Assembly (NCBI GenBank): GCA_028285035.1
Contig: JANQQF010000176.1
Coordinates: 1 to 37,429, forward strand
DNA: 37,429 bases
Origin: Phycisphaerae bacterium
Lineage (GTDB): Bacteria; Chloroflexota; Anaerolineae; 4572-78; J111
Direction of reading: 5' to 3'
In this document: in pieces, positions 1 to 7,935 of the stretch
How the letters are laid out: every line of letters starts with the position of its first letter
Numbering within the stretch: position 1 is the first letter of the stretch
Translations under genes and position numbers: made by a program
Notes under the pieces: generated by a model
What the model was told of the DNA's origin: nothing
The model's input: the letters and a program-made list of their open reading frames with translations, nothing else
The model's database searches: none

Positions 1-89
1 CTCTTTTCTCTTTTTTCTGGGCGTTTTCACCAAGTTGAAACCTGCCCTGTTTGAAGCAACTAGTTGAATCACCCTCTATTTGTACAAAA

Positions 90-290
90 TTATGGTAATG
101 AATCCTCTAAGCTTATATCTTGAAGGTAGGATTGTAAAGCAGAAGAAACAACTGTAATTGATATGCCTGAAACACAGGCATAATTCCAATGTCCAGCACA
201 CCACCAAGGAATGAAGTTACCTAAAGCGATTAAAAGTGCCCCACTCAGTGTGAAAATTCGTCGGAAAGATATTAAGCTCAATGGGTTCAT
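90..290 (-). CDS. Small hypothetical membrane protein (66 aa)
   Basis: A short reading frame encodes a hydrophobic 66-residue protein with two likely membrane segments (about residues 11-32 and 38-58), separated by a WWCAGHWNYAC loop with two cysteines and three tryptophans. It sits downstream of, and on the same strand as, the large NACHT/cyclase gene. No Shine-Dalgarno sequence is visible before the ATG, and a 14-bp direct repeat (120-133 and 295-308) brackets most of it, so it may be a remnant of a longer gene. The composition is protein-like, with a basic N-terminus followed by hydrophobic stretches. I do not recognise a family and assign no function. Confidence 0.4.
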   Translation of the reverse strand: MNPLSLISFRRIFTLSGALLIALGNFIPWWCAGHWNYACVSGISITVVSSALQSYLQDISLEDSLP

Positions 291-308
291 TTTTTTGAAG
301 GTAGGATT
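120..308. repeat. 14-bp direct repeat bracketing the small ORF
   Basis: The sequence TTGAAGGTAGGATT occurs at 120-133 and again at 295-308, 175 bp apart, spanning most of the small membrane-protein ORF. It may be a duplication footprint or chance. Confidence 0.5.
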
Positions 309-324
309 TGTGTTTTAATAGAGC

Positions 325-3300
325 CTAATTAGGCCGATGGACCCGAAACGCCTCTAACTCGACGCCAACCTTCTTCTTGGTGTACTCAGGATCGAGTTGC
401 TCGGTCTTGAAGGCGTTGTCGGTCAAATCAAGGGTGTGGGAGTCGATGTAGATTTCGCTCTCGGTACGGCCTTTGATAGCCATCTTGCTGAGCTTGCTGG
501 ACATGTTCACAGCGGGGCCGACCATCGTGGCTTCGGGACCAACCGTGCCGGTTTTGACCTTGCCCGTGCTAATACCGACACCCATTCCGGTTTGACCAAA
601 TTCAGGGCTTTCCCGCTTCCACTCATCACGCAGAGTGAGGTAGGCCTGGCGCATCTTGAGGGCGGCCATAATCGCGGAGTGGGCGGAGGAGGAACGGTCA
701 TCCTGATGGCGTCCCGGCACATTGCCAAAGACTCCCATCACACTATCACCCAAACTCTTGTCCATCGCCCCACCGGCCTGTACGATGATGGTGGACATTC
801 GGAGCAGATATTCATCTAAGAAGGCGACCATTAACTCAGGGCCAATGGCGTTGGTCAGATAGGTCGAGCCGTGGATGTCACCCATGACGACTGTGACCTC
901 ATCTTGGTGAGTCAACTCGGCGATGTAGCCGGGATCATAGTAGCGGTCGAGATCGACGCGGCGACCAATCTGGCGGTCACGGAGCAGACGCAGGCTTGAA
1001 GTTTCGGCCACACCATGAGCAATCGAGGGATATTTATCACGGACAAAATCGAAATCCTCGCGATTGATGGCCAGCAAGCGGGTCGGTTTGACGACGCGGA
1101 TGGTGGCGGTTCGAGGGACTGCTCGGAGCAAAGCGATCTCGCCAAAGAAGTCGCCCTCTTTGAGCCGATTGATGACCCCGCTGGGTTGGGTGCCGATATC
1201 GGGGGCCAAAACCTCAACTTCGCCAGCTTCGATAACGTAGAAGGTGTCGCCCATCTCACCCATATGGAAGACAATCTGGCCGGGCTTAAATTCGTGGACC
1301 TTGATGCGATTGGCCAGCAGGACACTCTGCTCCAACGTCATCTTGCTGAGCAGCGGGATATTTTCGAGCACACGAACCACACCCGTTGCTAGGGCTTTCT
1401 CCAGGATTTCAAGCTGAGTGCGGGCCTCAGAGTAATCAGGCTTGAGCTTGAGCGCCGTACGGAATGACTCACGGGCACTGACGTAATCCCGTAGGATTTT
1501 CTGGGTCGTACCGAGATTGTAAAAGTGGTGGGCGTTGGCGGGTTCAAGCTGGATGGTGGCTTTGAACACCGTCAAGGCCTCAATGTATTTACCCTGATCG
1601 TGGTAGGTGATTCCTAACTGATTGTAGGCATCAACAAAGTCAGAGCGCAGGCGAATGGCCTCCTCCAGGTGGACGATGGCCCGTTCATATTGATCGACCT
1701 GACGATAGAGCGAACCGAGTTCGTACTGCACCTCGGCTGAGCCAGGATTTTCTTCTGTGGCCATATGTAGATAGGTGAGAGCCTCAGGATATCGCCCCAA
1801 CTGGCGCGAGGCCAAACCCGCACTAAACAGCAAGGCGAAATATTGTTGCATCGGGATGTTACGTTCGAGCTGTTGTAAGGAGAGGGTGATTTCTTCCCCA
1901 GAGCTGGCCAGACACTGCGCGCCCAGCCAAATTCGAGCATAGTCGTTATCCTCGCCCAAGATCTTAGAGTATAGTTCACTCTTGTCGTAGGCGATACCAT
2001 ACAACATAATAATGGTGCCTTGCCATCGCCGTCGTGCCTCAGCGACCCGCAAATTAGGCTCAATGTCGTAACTCTGCTCCCGCTGAGCCAGTGCAGCAAA
2101 GAATTCTTGGTAGGTGTGGTGCGCAAATTCGATCCAGGCTCGGGTATCAACATAGCGGATCAACCCGCTGTGCTTAATCTCTTCGTGGACATCCTCAGCC
2201 GTAATGTATTGCACCTCAACCCGCTCACCGGGGCTGGCCCCTTCTCGATACAAGTAAAGCTCGCGAGAAATAATATCAATCCATCGCTCACGGGGAAAGG
2301 CCCATGACTCTTCCTCTTGCATGGCCAAGCCTAAATTAGCCAAAGCACTCTTGCGTAAGGTGAGCGGCACCTGAGCTTTAGAGCGGCCAAATACCTTCCA
2401 CCACTCGCTGTCGGTTCGTTCAAGGAGATTATTGGTGAAGCCCTCAAACAACACCCCCCGATTTTTTGGGAGAGCCTCTTCACGGTCTCTGGCGATTTGG
2501 GCAAACATATAGAGAGCCAAGGGCGATTGAGCCAAATCTTCCAATTGCGAGTCGTTGTAAATCTCCTTCGCAACAGCCCGTCCTTTTTCAGCCCCTAGGT
2601 AGTTGACCAAATAGGTCTCAATGTCCTCCCCACTCAGCCGTTGCAGCATTGCGGTGCGGAAGTTGTAGAGGGTGGTGTAATCTTGGGCACGGCAGGACAG
2701 GATGTAGCGGTGTTGACCGTACTTGCCGATAAAGCGATTGAGTTCTTGCCGAGTCTTATTTTGGTAGGGCATCTCGTTGAGGCCGTCAAGCAGGAACAGA
2801 ATGGAGTGGATATTGCTGTAGCTTGGTCCCTCGCCATTCAACAGGGTTTCTACATCTGACTCGGTTTCAAATTCGTAAATTTCGTAGCTACGTAGAATGT
2901 CAAGGATGATTGACTCGACCGTTTTGTTCGGGGCCATCGCGTTGAGTTTGATGAAGATGGGCAATACAATTGAGTCATCTGAGGTCCCCAAAATATGATC
3001 AGCTTGTTCGGCAGTATCGATCATCAGGCGTCGCAAAACAGTTGTTTTACCACCCCCCGCATCGCCTAAAATGACCGCCCGTTGATCGTGATTGATTAAA
3101 TCACGCACATCGATAGGCGTTTCACGAATCAGGCTTGAGCCTTCAATAGCAAAGCGGCGTAACGGGGAGACATTGATCTCGTCATCATTCGCTCGCGACT
3201 CCAATCGCTGTTGAGCGATTTCGGTCATAATCTCCAGAACATCAGGTGCCCGATGGTTGATAAGGTTGAGCGAGCGGTGGGTTAAAGTGACAAATTTACA

Positions 3301-4236
3301 GGGTTTGGTCGTCCGAACTGTGGCGGTACGGGGAATACGTTTAATCAAAGCAATTTCGCCGAAGAAATCACCAGGCCCCAATTTGGACACAATCATCTCA
3401 TTGCCAAGCGCGTCTGGCACAAAAACCTCAACCTCACCGCTGACAATGACATATGACTTGTCGCCACGATCACCTTTCCGAAAAACGATTTGATTGGCTT
3501 TGCAAGGTTCAGCGTGCGGAAAGAGGGGGGCTAGTTGGCGTAACTCAGCCTTAGTCAAAGTGTGCCGTGGGGGAAAGGGGCTAATTGCTTCATTGGCTCG
3601 GGTTGCCTTGAGCGGCAAGTACAACTCCTTCCAAATAGCATAATCCGGATCTTCAATCACTCGCCGGACGTAGCGGTGGATGGGGGAGGTGGAGCTGTTG
3701 TAGAGACGCACCCCTTCATCTTGCTCATCCTGATTAGCCGTGGAGGGAAAGCTAAAAAAGTGACCTTTCCAACTCCAAAAGTCGGGTGCATTTCGGGCCA
3801 ATTCGGTGACAAATGTGGAGTTGCCCCAAATGACAATAGGTTGGGCAATCATTGTCAGCCGATCACGTAAAAAGTTGAGAAGGCGGACAAATTGCCCGCG
3901 TTGCTCATCGTCAAATTTCTCGATGCCATAAACAAAGATGACAATCGATTTGTATTTTCCGGTAAGTTCTAGATTTTTGAAACGGGAATGATCGGTGAGT
4001 TCGGTCAGGCTGCGAATCAGGTTGGTGTCTTTTGAACTGACCTCAAAGTTGAAGACATAAATGCCATCGGCTTCTAAGCGGCGGCGAAAATAGTCGATGA
4101 GACGAGCGCGTAAGGTCAGATCGCCACATTCTGCTACAGCTAAACCACCCAGATTACTCATGCGGAGCATTGCTAGGAGCATTCGGATTTCGTCGGGAAA
4201 GCGGGATGTGAGTTCGTCGGTGTTAGGTGAGACCAT
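325..4236 (-). CDS. cNMP-binding/NACHT/TPR/cNMP-binding/class III cyclase fusion (1303 aa)
   Basis: Predicted cytoplasmic signalling ATPase combining nucleotide sensing and nucleotide synthesis. Order: residues 1-215, a degenerate P-loop-like domain ending APDFWSW (153-157 region), with no Walker A; 225-345, cyclic-nucleotide-binding domain with GDFFGEIAL; 385-560, NACHT ATPase with Walker A GDAGGGKT (391-398) and Walker B ILFLLDGLNE (479-488); 800-945, about four TPRs; 955-1075, second cNMP-binding domain, also GDFFGEIAL; 1112-1290, class III cyclase domain. In the cyclase, metal-binding D1120 and D1164, K1160 and N1244 are present. The purine-selecting position is T1237 and the transition-state Arg is replaced by K1248. 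The ATG is 9 nt after the upstream ATPase stop; its AAGGA ribosome-binding site overlaps that TAA, implying coupled translation. Domain assignments are from motifs; the biological role (signalling or NLR-like defence) is inference. Confidence 0.9.
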   Translation of the reverse strand: MVSPNTDELTSRFPDEIRMLLAMLRMSNLGGLAVAECGDLTLRARLIDYFRRRLEADGIYVFNFEVSSKDTNLIRSLTELTDHSRFKNLELTGKYKSIVIFVYGIEKFDDEQRGQFVRLLNFLRDRLTMIAQPIVIWGNSTFVTELARNAPDFWSWKGHFFSFPSTANQDEQDEGVRLYNSSTSPIHRYVRRVIEDPDYAIWKELYLPLKATRANEAISPFPPRHTLTKAELRQLAPLFPHAEPCKANQIVFRKGDRGDKSYVIVSGEVEVFVPDALGNEMIVSKLGPGDFFGEIALIKRIPRTATVRTTKPCKFVTLTHRSLNLINHRAPDVLEIMTEIAQQRLESRANDDEINVSPLRRFAIEGSSLIRETPIDVRDLINHDQRAVILGDAGGGKTTVLRRLMIDTAEQADHILGTSDDSIVLPIFIKLNAMAPNKTVESIILDILRSYEIYEFETESDVETLLNGEGPSYSNIHSILFLLDGLNEMPYQNKTRQELNRFIGKYGQHRYILSCRAQDYTTLYNFRTAMLQRLSGEDIETYLVNYLGAEKGRAVAKEIYNDSQLEDLAQSPLALYMFAQIARDREEALPKNRGVLFEGFTNNLLERTDSEWWKVFGRSKAQVPLTLRKSALANLGLAMQEEESWAFPRERWIDIISRELYLYREGASPGERVEVQYITAEDVHEEIKHSGLIRYVDTRAWIEFAHHTYQEFFAALAQREQSYDIEPNLRVAEARRRWQGTIIMLYGIAYDKSELYSKILGEDNDYARIWLGAQCLASSGEEITLSLQQLERNIPMQQYFALLFSAGLASRQLGRYPEALTYLHMATEENPGSAEVQYELGSLYRQVDQYERAIVHLEEAIRLRSDFVDAYNQLGITYHDQGKYIEALTVFKATIQLEPANAHHFYNLGTTQKILRDYVSARESFRTALKLKPDYSEARTQLEILEKALATGVVRVLENIPLLSKMTLEQSVLLANRIKVHEFKPGQIVFHMGEMGDTFYVIEAGEVEVLAPDIGTQPSGVINRLKEGDFFGEIALLRAVPRTATIRVVKPTRLLAINREDFDFVRDKYPSIAHGVAETSSLRLLRDRQIGRRVDLDRYYDPGYIAELTHQDEVTVVMGDIHGSTYLTNAIGPELMVAFLDEYLLRMSTIIVQAGGAMDKSLGDSVMGVFGNVPGRHQDDRSSSAHSAIMAALKMRQAYLTLRDEWKRESPEFGQTGMGVGISTGKVKTGTVGPEATMVGPAVNMSSKLSKMAIKGRTESEIYIDSHTLDLTDNAFKTEQLDPEYTKKKVGVELEAFRVHRPN

Positions 4237-4245
4237 GCTTAATCC

Positions 4246-5598
4246 TTAGCGGTTACCTGTCAGGGCTGGTAAGATTTCGGGGTTTTCTAACTCCCATTCT
4301 TGAAGTAATTCACTGACAACAGGATGAACATCAAACCACCCTTTGCCATTGGGGTAATATAAAACACACAATGACTCCAAATGCCGGACGTTTACATTGG
4401 CTCGATTTTTGGTCTTTTTGACCCGGTGGAGCCATTGATAATCATCATCCTCCAGCATACGATAATATTCACTCTTGAGTCGATTCTTATGATAATATAG
4501 CACGCTCTGGGTAATGCGGTCAACCCCATACTCTTCGCAATACACACAGCAGTTACGGATGATACGGATCAATTCCCGTAAAATACCGCCAGTCATATCA
4601 ATGGCGGTATCAACAACATCATCGTCAAACAAATCGGGGTGAACGCGACGATACACAATCTCTTTCAAAGTGCGGACGTCGGGGGCATCGCGAGTTTCGG
4701 GCACCCCTTCTTTGGTACGAACCCGAAACATAGGCATGTAATGCACTTCCATATACTGACCGATATGCTTTGAGGCCGCATCATACAAGAGAGATATCGG
4801 GGCGGTGTAAATGGCAAAACAATCAAACGAGATCAAGCTTTTGACATGTTCTCGGAAAATGTTCAGGGCTGCATCTAATGGTTGAATCTTGTCCAAATCG
4901 TCGATGATGAGGAGGATATGACGACCGGTAATGCTGGATACCTCATAAATAACTTGATTAATGAGGTTGATGAGTTCTGGTACATATTTGCGGATGCGGG
5001 TCCGAATGCCCTCCCGAATTTCACCCTCACTTTTGAGGCGAACATCAATCAAACGGATCAGGCTGCCTAGCCCCAGATCAAAGTCTACCTCTGCGGTATC
5101 CAGGGCTGAGTTATGTAGCGAACCCGCTTGTCCCCGATATAGCCAATCGTAGACCCGTCGAGCGGCAGACTCATCGACCACATAACCCAACCGCTCCATT
5201 TCTTTGTAAATACCCAGGATGATTGATAAAGCAATATCGATGAATTCAATATTGTAGAGGCCGACAACTTCACTGACTGAATATTGAATAGGAAGAAAGT
5301 TATTTGAGAGAAATTCGCTACGTCCTTCACCCGTTTCAATAATATTGGCTAATTTGGAAAGCTCGGTGCTTTTTCCACAGCCGGTATGACCAACAAAAAG
5401 AAACTTTGTATTGCTGGGAGGAAAGGTGCGTGACCCGGCTTCAAGCTGGCCCATCAAAGATTTTAGCTCGGAATGAAACCCGCGATTCACATAGAATTGA
5501 GCCATCTCATCCCCTTTGAGGGGGCGGAGGTAGTTTGTGTTGGCGTAAGCGTCTATAAATGTTTTCGCTGCTTTTGGGTATAAATCGTGGTCTGACAT
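4246..5598 (-). CDS. AAA/STAND-like P-loop ATPase (450 aa)
   Basis: Predicted AAA-class NTPase. Walker A is GHTGCGKS (residues 70-77), Walker B is LLIIDDLDK (about 229-237), and TGGILRELIRIIRN (336-349) resembles an ORC/KAP-type sensor-2 helix. The C-terminal 70 residues may form a small winged-helix-like domain. A longer frame runs back to 5754, but that codon lies inside the -35 box of a consensus promoter, while the ATG at 5598 has a good AAAGGAA ribosome-binding site. I therefore place the start at 5598. It is the first gene of a two-gene unit with the NACHT/cyclase fusion and probably works with it, for example as an oligomerising partner or regulator. The partner role is inference. Confidence 0.85.
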   Translation of the reverse strand: MSDHDLYPKAAKTFIDAYANTNYLRPLKGDEMAQFYVNRGFHSELKSLMGQLEAGSRTFPPSNTKFLFVGHTGCGKSTELSKLANIIETGEGRSEFLSNNFLPIQYSVSEVVGLYNIEFIDIALSIILGIYKEMERLGYVVDESAARRVYDWLYRGQAGSLHNSALDTAEVDFDLGLGSLIRLIDVRLKSEGEIREGIRTRIRKYVPELINLINQVIYEVSSITGRHILLIIDDLDKIQPLDAALNIFREHVKSLISFDCFAIYTAPISLLYDAASKHIGQYMEVHYMPMFRVRTKEGVPETRDAPDVRTLKEIVYRRVHPDLFDDDVVDTAIDMTGGILRELIRIIRNCCVYCEEYGVDRITQSVLYYHKNRLKSEYYRMLEDDDYQWLHRVKKTKNRANVNVRHLESLCVLYYPNGKGWFDVHPVVSELLQEWELENPEILPALTGNR

Positions 5599-5725
5599 GA
5601 AGATTCCTTTGGGTTCGGACTTCCTCAAAAATGGTCGAAAATTGTCAGGATAGTAGGCAATCTCTTGTCTTATTTTTTGGCAGTTCTTGGCTTGTTGAGC
5701 CAGAATAAATATGTCAAGTTCTGAA

Positions 5726-5754
5726 ATTATAACACCCCTAAACAGGTGTGTCAA
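5726..5754 (-). promoter_or_regulatory. Consensus sigma70 promoter of the ATPase-NACHT/cyclase unit
   Basis: Read on the minus strand, TTGACA (5749-5754) is followed by exactly 17 bp and then TATAAT (5726-5731). Both hexamers match the consensus perfectly. Transcription would start near 5718, giving a leader of about 120 nt before the ATG at 5598. Confidence 0.85.
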
Positions 5755-5782
5755 CGCAAACCTTAAAAAACAAAATTCGCTA

Positions 5783-5811
5783 TTGACAAGACCTTAAGAC
5801 TGTGTTAATAT
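5783..5811 (+). promoter_or_regulatory. Promoter of tRNA-Lys
   Basis: TTGACA (5783-5788), a 17-bp spacer and TAATAT (5806-5811) lie directly upstream of the tRNA gene. This promoter is divergent from the ATPase promoter, with the two -35 boxes about 30 bp apart. Confidence 0.75.
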
Positions 5812-5819
5812 CCGCTCTT

Positions 5820-5892
5820 GAGCCGTTAGCTCAGTCGGTAGAGCAATTGCCTTTTAAGCAATGGGTCCTGGGTTCGAGCCCCAGACGGCTCA
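5820..5892 (+). tRNA. tRNA-Lys (anticodon TTT)
   Basis: A full cloverleaf is visible. The acceptor stem is GAGCCGT (5820-5826) with ACGGCTC (5885-5891). The D arm is GCTC/GAGC. The anticodon arm is ATTGC-CTTTTAA-GCAAT, giving anticodon TTT. The T arm is CTGGG-TTCGAGC-CCCAG. The discriminator is A5892 and CCA is not encoded. The gene decodes AAA/AAG lysine codons. Confidence 0.96.
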
Positions 5893-5934
5893 TATTTTTA
5901 TGGGGATTTTACTAGATCGATAAAGGGTTAAGTT

Positions 5935-6276
5935 ATGTACTCTCGTTGCGAAATTTTGTTTCCACATTCTCGAGTAAGCGGACTGAAAAAATTAAAGGGT
6001 GAAGATTGGAAAAATCTGACTGAACGGATTGCAAGATTACCCGAAACACACGAAGATGCATTGTCCTTTTCACATATGATGATCAAGTTGTGTGATTGCC
6101 TGAATTGTGATTTGGGTAGTTACAAAGCCGCCTTAGGTTGTTCAGCTTGTTCACAACGTACCATCAATGCCCTTCGCGACACAGATCAGCAGTTGATGCG
6201 TCGGTTTGAAAAATCTCGAAAAGAAGTTATCAAGTACTTAAACGAGATTGGGTCAGGAGAAGAAAAAGCCGCTTAA
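5935..6276 (+). CDS. Cys-rich small hypothetical protein (113 aa)
   Basis: A soluble 113-residue protein whose central region carries CDCLNC and, ten residues later, CSAC, a CxxC-x10-CxxC layout that could bind zinc or a small iron-sulfur cluster. The C-terminal third is charged and helical. The ATG follows AAAGGG at good spacing, and a strong intrinsic terminator follows the stop, so it is a genuine, probably monocistronic gene, possibly co-transcribed with the tRNA-Lys 42 bp upstream. I do not recognise a named family. Confidence 0.75.
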   Translation: MYSRCEILFPHSRVSGLKKLKGEDWKNLTERIARLPETHEDALSFSHMMIKLCDCLNCDLGSYKAALGCSACSQRTINALRDTDQQLMRRFEKSRKEVIKYLNEIGSGEEKAA

Positions 6277-6294
6277 GTCTATCATTTTTAATAG

Positions 6295-6327
6295 AGCGGG
6301 CACTCAATTGGGTGTCCGCTTTTTTTA
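6295..6327 (+). terminator. Intrinsic terminator after the Cys-rich protein gene
   Basis: AGCGGGCAC and GTGTCCGCT form a 9-bp stem with one G-U pair, followed by seven T residues (6321-6327). Confidence 0.9.
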
Positions 6328-6346
6328 TTCCTTTTGGTAAGATTGT

Positions 6347-6423
6347 CAAGGTCGCAAGTAGCAAAATCGTAAGGTAGCCTATCTTGTGATGTTACCTTGT
6401 GATTTTGCGCTCCTGTTACCTTG
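6347..6423. repeat. Imperfect inverted intergenic repeat (AAGGT/CAAAATC type)
   Basis: The left arm (6347-6378) and the reverse complement of the right arm (6391-6423) share CAAGGT, GCAAAATC and AAGGTA blocks in the same order, about three-quarters identical. The right arm read on the minus strand contains AAGGTAACAGGAG, close to AAGGTTACAGGAG in the intergenic repeat after ftsY (9726-9767). This looks like a dispersed palindromic element. Confidence 0.55.
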
Positions 6424-6484
6424 AAACTAGTTTGTTGCCTTTCGAGGTAAATTGTCAATAGGTCTGTTTACAGAATTTTACTCA

Positions 6485-7429
6485 ATGTCGATTACCTCAA
6501 CCGCTCCCGGCAAAATTATCCTCTTTGGTGAACATTCGGTTGTTTACAATCGCCCCGCGATTGCTGCGCCAATTCATAATGTACAAGCTCGAGCTGACAT
6601 CCAGCCGACTGAATCTGGCACGGGGTTTATCATCAATGCCCCTGATCTAGGTCAGCGCAACACATTGGCCGATTTAGCTGACGACAATGCTTTGGCTTGG
6701 ATTGTGCGTTTGACCTTGAGCCATTTACAACAAACGCCCCCCGATGCTATGTTGACGGTTTCCTCGACCATTCCCTTAGGTCGTGGACTTGGTAGTGGCG
6801 CGGCAATTTCTGCTGCCATTGTTCAAGCCCTTGCTGAGTTTTTTCAGTCACCGCTTCCCCCATTGGCGGTTTCCGATCTCGTGTACGAGGTGGAGAAACT
6901 GTACCACGGCACGCCCTCCGGCATTGACAACACCGTCATCGCCTATTGTCAACCTGTCTATTTTATTCGCAATCAGCCCATCGAACGGTTGCAAGTCAAT
7001 TTACCTCTCACCTTCGTCATTGCTGACACTGGCGTTGTCGCCCCAACCCATAAGATTGTTGGGCGGGTGCGCGAGCGATGGCAAGCCAACCCAGAATTTT
7101 ATGAACAACAATTTGATGAAATTGAACGTATCGTCATCCAAGCTCGGGAAATGATTGAGCAGGGGACGGACGACTTGACAACATTTGGCGAGTTGATGCG
7201 CCGAAATCAGGAGCGTTTGCAAATGATTGGGGTGTCATCGCCCGAGTTGGAGCGATTGATTGAGACCGCGAATAACGCTGGTGCTTTGGGGGCAAAGCTT
7301 TCTGGGGCTGGTGGGGGCGGTAATATGATTGCTTTGGCGACAGAGGAAACGGCGGAGGATGTGGCTAGTGCACTGCTGGCGGCTGGGGCGACGGGGGTGA
7401 TTATGAGTGGAATTTATCAAATGATCTGA
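6485..7429 (+). CDS. mvk: Mevalonate kinase (GHMP kinase)
   Basis: Phosphorylates mevalonate to 5-phosphomevalonate with ATP in the mevalonate route to isoprenoids. GHMP motifs are in order: APGKIILFGEHSVVY at the N-terminus, the ATP-binding PLGRGLGSGAA loop, HGTPSGIDN with the catalytic Asp, and the C-terminal KLSGAGGGGN loop. At 314 residues it has normal length. An in-frame TTG at 6452 with a nearby GAGGT would add 11 residues; I prefer the ATG because family members normally begin a few residues before the APGK motif. No other mevalonate-pathway gene is in the window. A mevalonate kinase is found in some Chloroflexi and is uncommon in many other bacterial phyla. Confidence 0.93.
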   Translation: MSITSTAPGKIILFGEHSVVYNRPAIAAPIHNVQARADIQPTESGTGFIINAPDLGQRNTLADLADDNALAWIVRLTLSHLQQTPPDAMLTVSSTIPLGRGLGSGAAISAAIVQALAEFFQSPLPPLAVSDLVYEVEKLYHGTPSGIDNTVIAYCQPVYFIRNQPIERLQVNLPLTFVIADTGVVAPTHKIVGRVRERWQANPEFYEQQFDEIERIVIQAREMIEQGTDDLTTFGELMRRNQERLQMIGVSSPELERLIETANNAGALGAKLSGAGGGGNMIALATEETAEDVASALLAAGATGVIMSGIYQMI

Positions 7430-7438
7430 ACATTCAAT

Positions 7439-7464
7439 GTTTGTAACAAAACTTTGTTACAAAC
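7439..7464. terminator. 26-bp near-perfect palindrome between convergent genes
   Basis: GTTTGTAACAAA (7439-7450) and TTTGTTACAAAC (7453-7464) are perfect 12-bp inverted repeats with a 2-nt centre. They occupy almost the whole gap between the mevalonate kinase stop (7429) and the convergent stop at 7466. A bidirectional terminator is the simplest role, although no long T-run follows. Confidence 0.55.
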
Positions 7465-7465
7465 T

Positions 7466-7882
7466 CTATATCAAAGACTCCCATAAACTCGTTGCAAATG
7501 TCTCGTTTTCTATTATTGGCCATCCCTGAGCTTGGACAAGATGTTTTGTTTCACCTGTCTCTTGATGATACCTTTTCTCTACATCAAATAAGCTTATATC
7601 AACGGGATGTAATGTATCCATATCAAGCAAGAAATAAGATGGATACTTATTTTGATACTTATCTTCATTTTTAAGACGACTACTTGCAGACTGAGCTATG
7701 AAATATACCCGACGGCTGTAGGAAAATAATATTTTTTCTCCTGGTTCGAGAGCATTCTTAGCAATACGGCCTTTAGTAATCCTAAATTTTCCTGGAGGGT
7801 TTCTCTTCAGTAGATTTCTGAAAAATCTTCTAACATCTTCCAACTCAGAAAACTCTTCTTTACTTAATTTAACCACTCTCAT
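7466..7882 (-). CDS. Hypothetical protein, possibly PUA/EVE-like (138 aa)
   Basis: A soluble 138-residue protein with no signal peptide. The segment EPGEKILFSYSRRVYFIAQS resembles the strand pattern of PUA/EVE/ASCH-fold proteins; this is a weak, memory-based similarity. Two in-frame ATGs lie 6 nt apart. GAGGA abuts the first but is ideally spaced (6 nt) for the second, so I start at 7882. The gene is richer in A+T than its neighbours, with frequent AAA and TTT codons, which may indicate recent acquisition. It converges on mevalonate kinase. No function is assigned. Confidence 0.7.
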   Translation of the reverse strand: MRVVKLSKEEFSELEDVRRFFRNLLKRNPPGKFRITKGRIAKNALEPGEKILFSYSRRVYFIAQSASSRLKNEDKYQNKYPSYFLLDMDTLHPVDISLFDVEKRYHQETGETKHLVQAQGWPIIENETFATSLWESLI

Positions 7883-7935
7883 TGACATTCCTCATTGTCA
7901 TCGCATCCCAAAATAAATAACTTCGACATTAAACC

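Noticed and set aside
397..819. Plus-strand 140-codon open frame inside the cyclase end of the fusion gene
   Set aside because: It is antisense to well-conserved cyclase motifs, has no ribosome-binding site and a non-protein-like composition.
5599..5754. 52-residue N-terminal extension of the AAA ATPase
   Set aside because: It would begin within the -35 box of the promoter, while ATG 5598 has a good ribosome-binding site.
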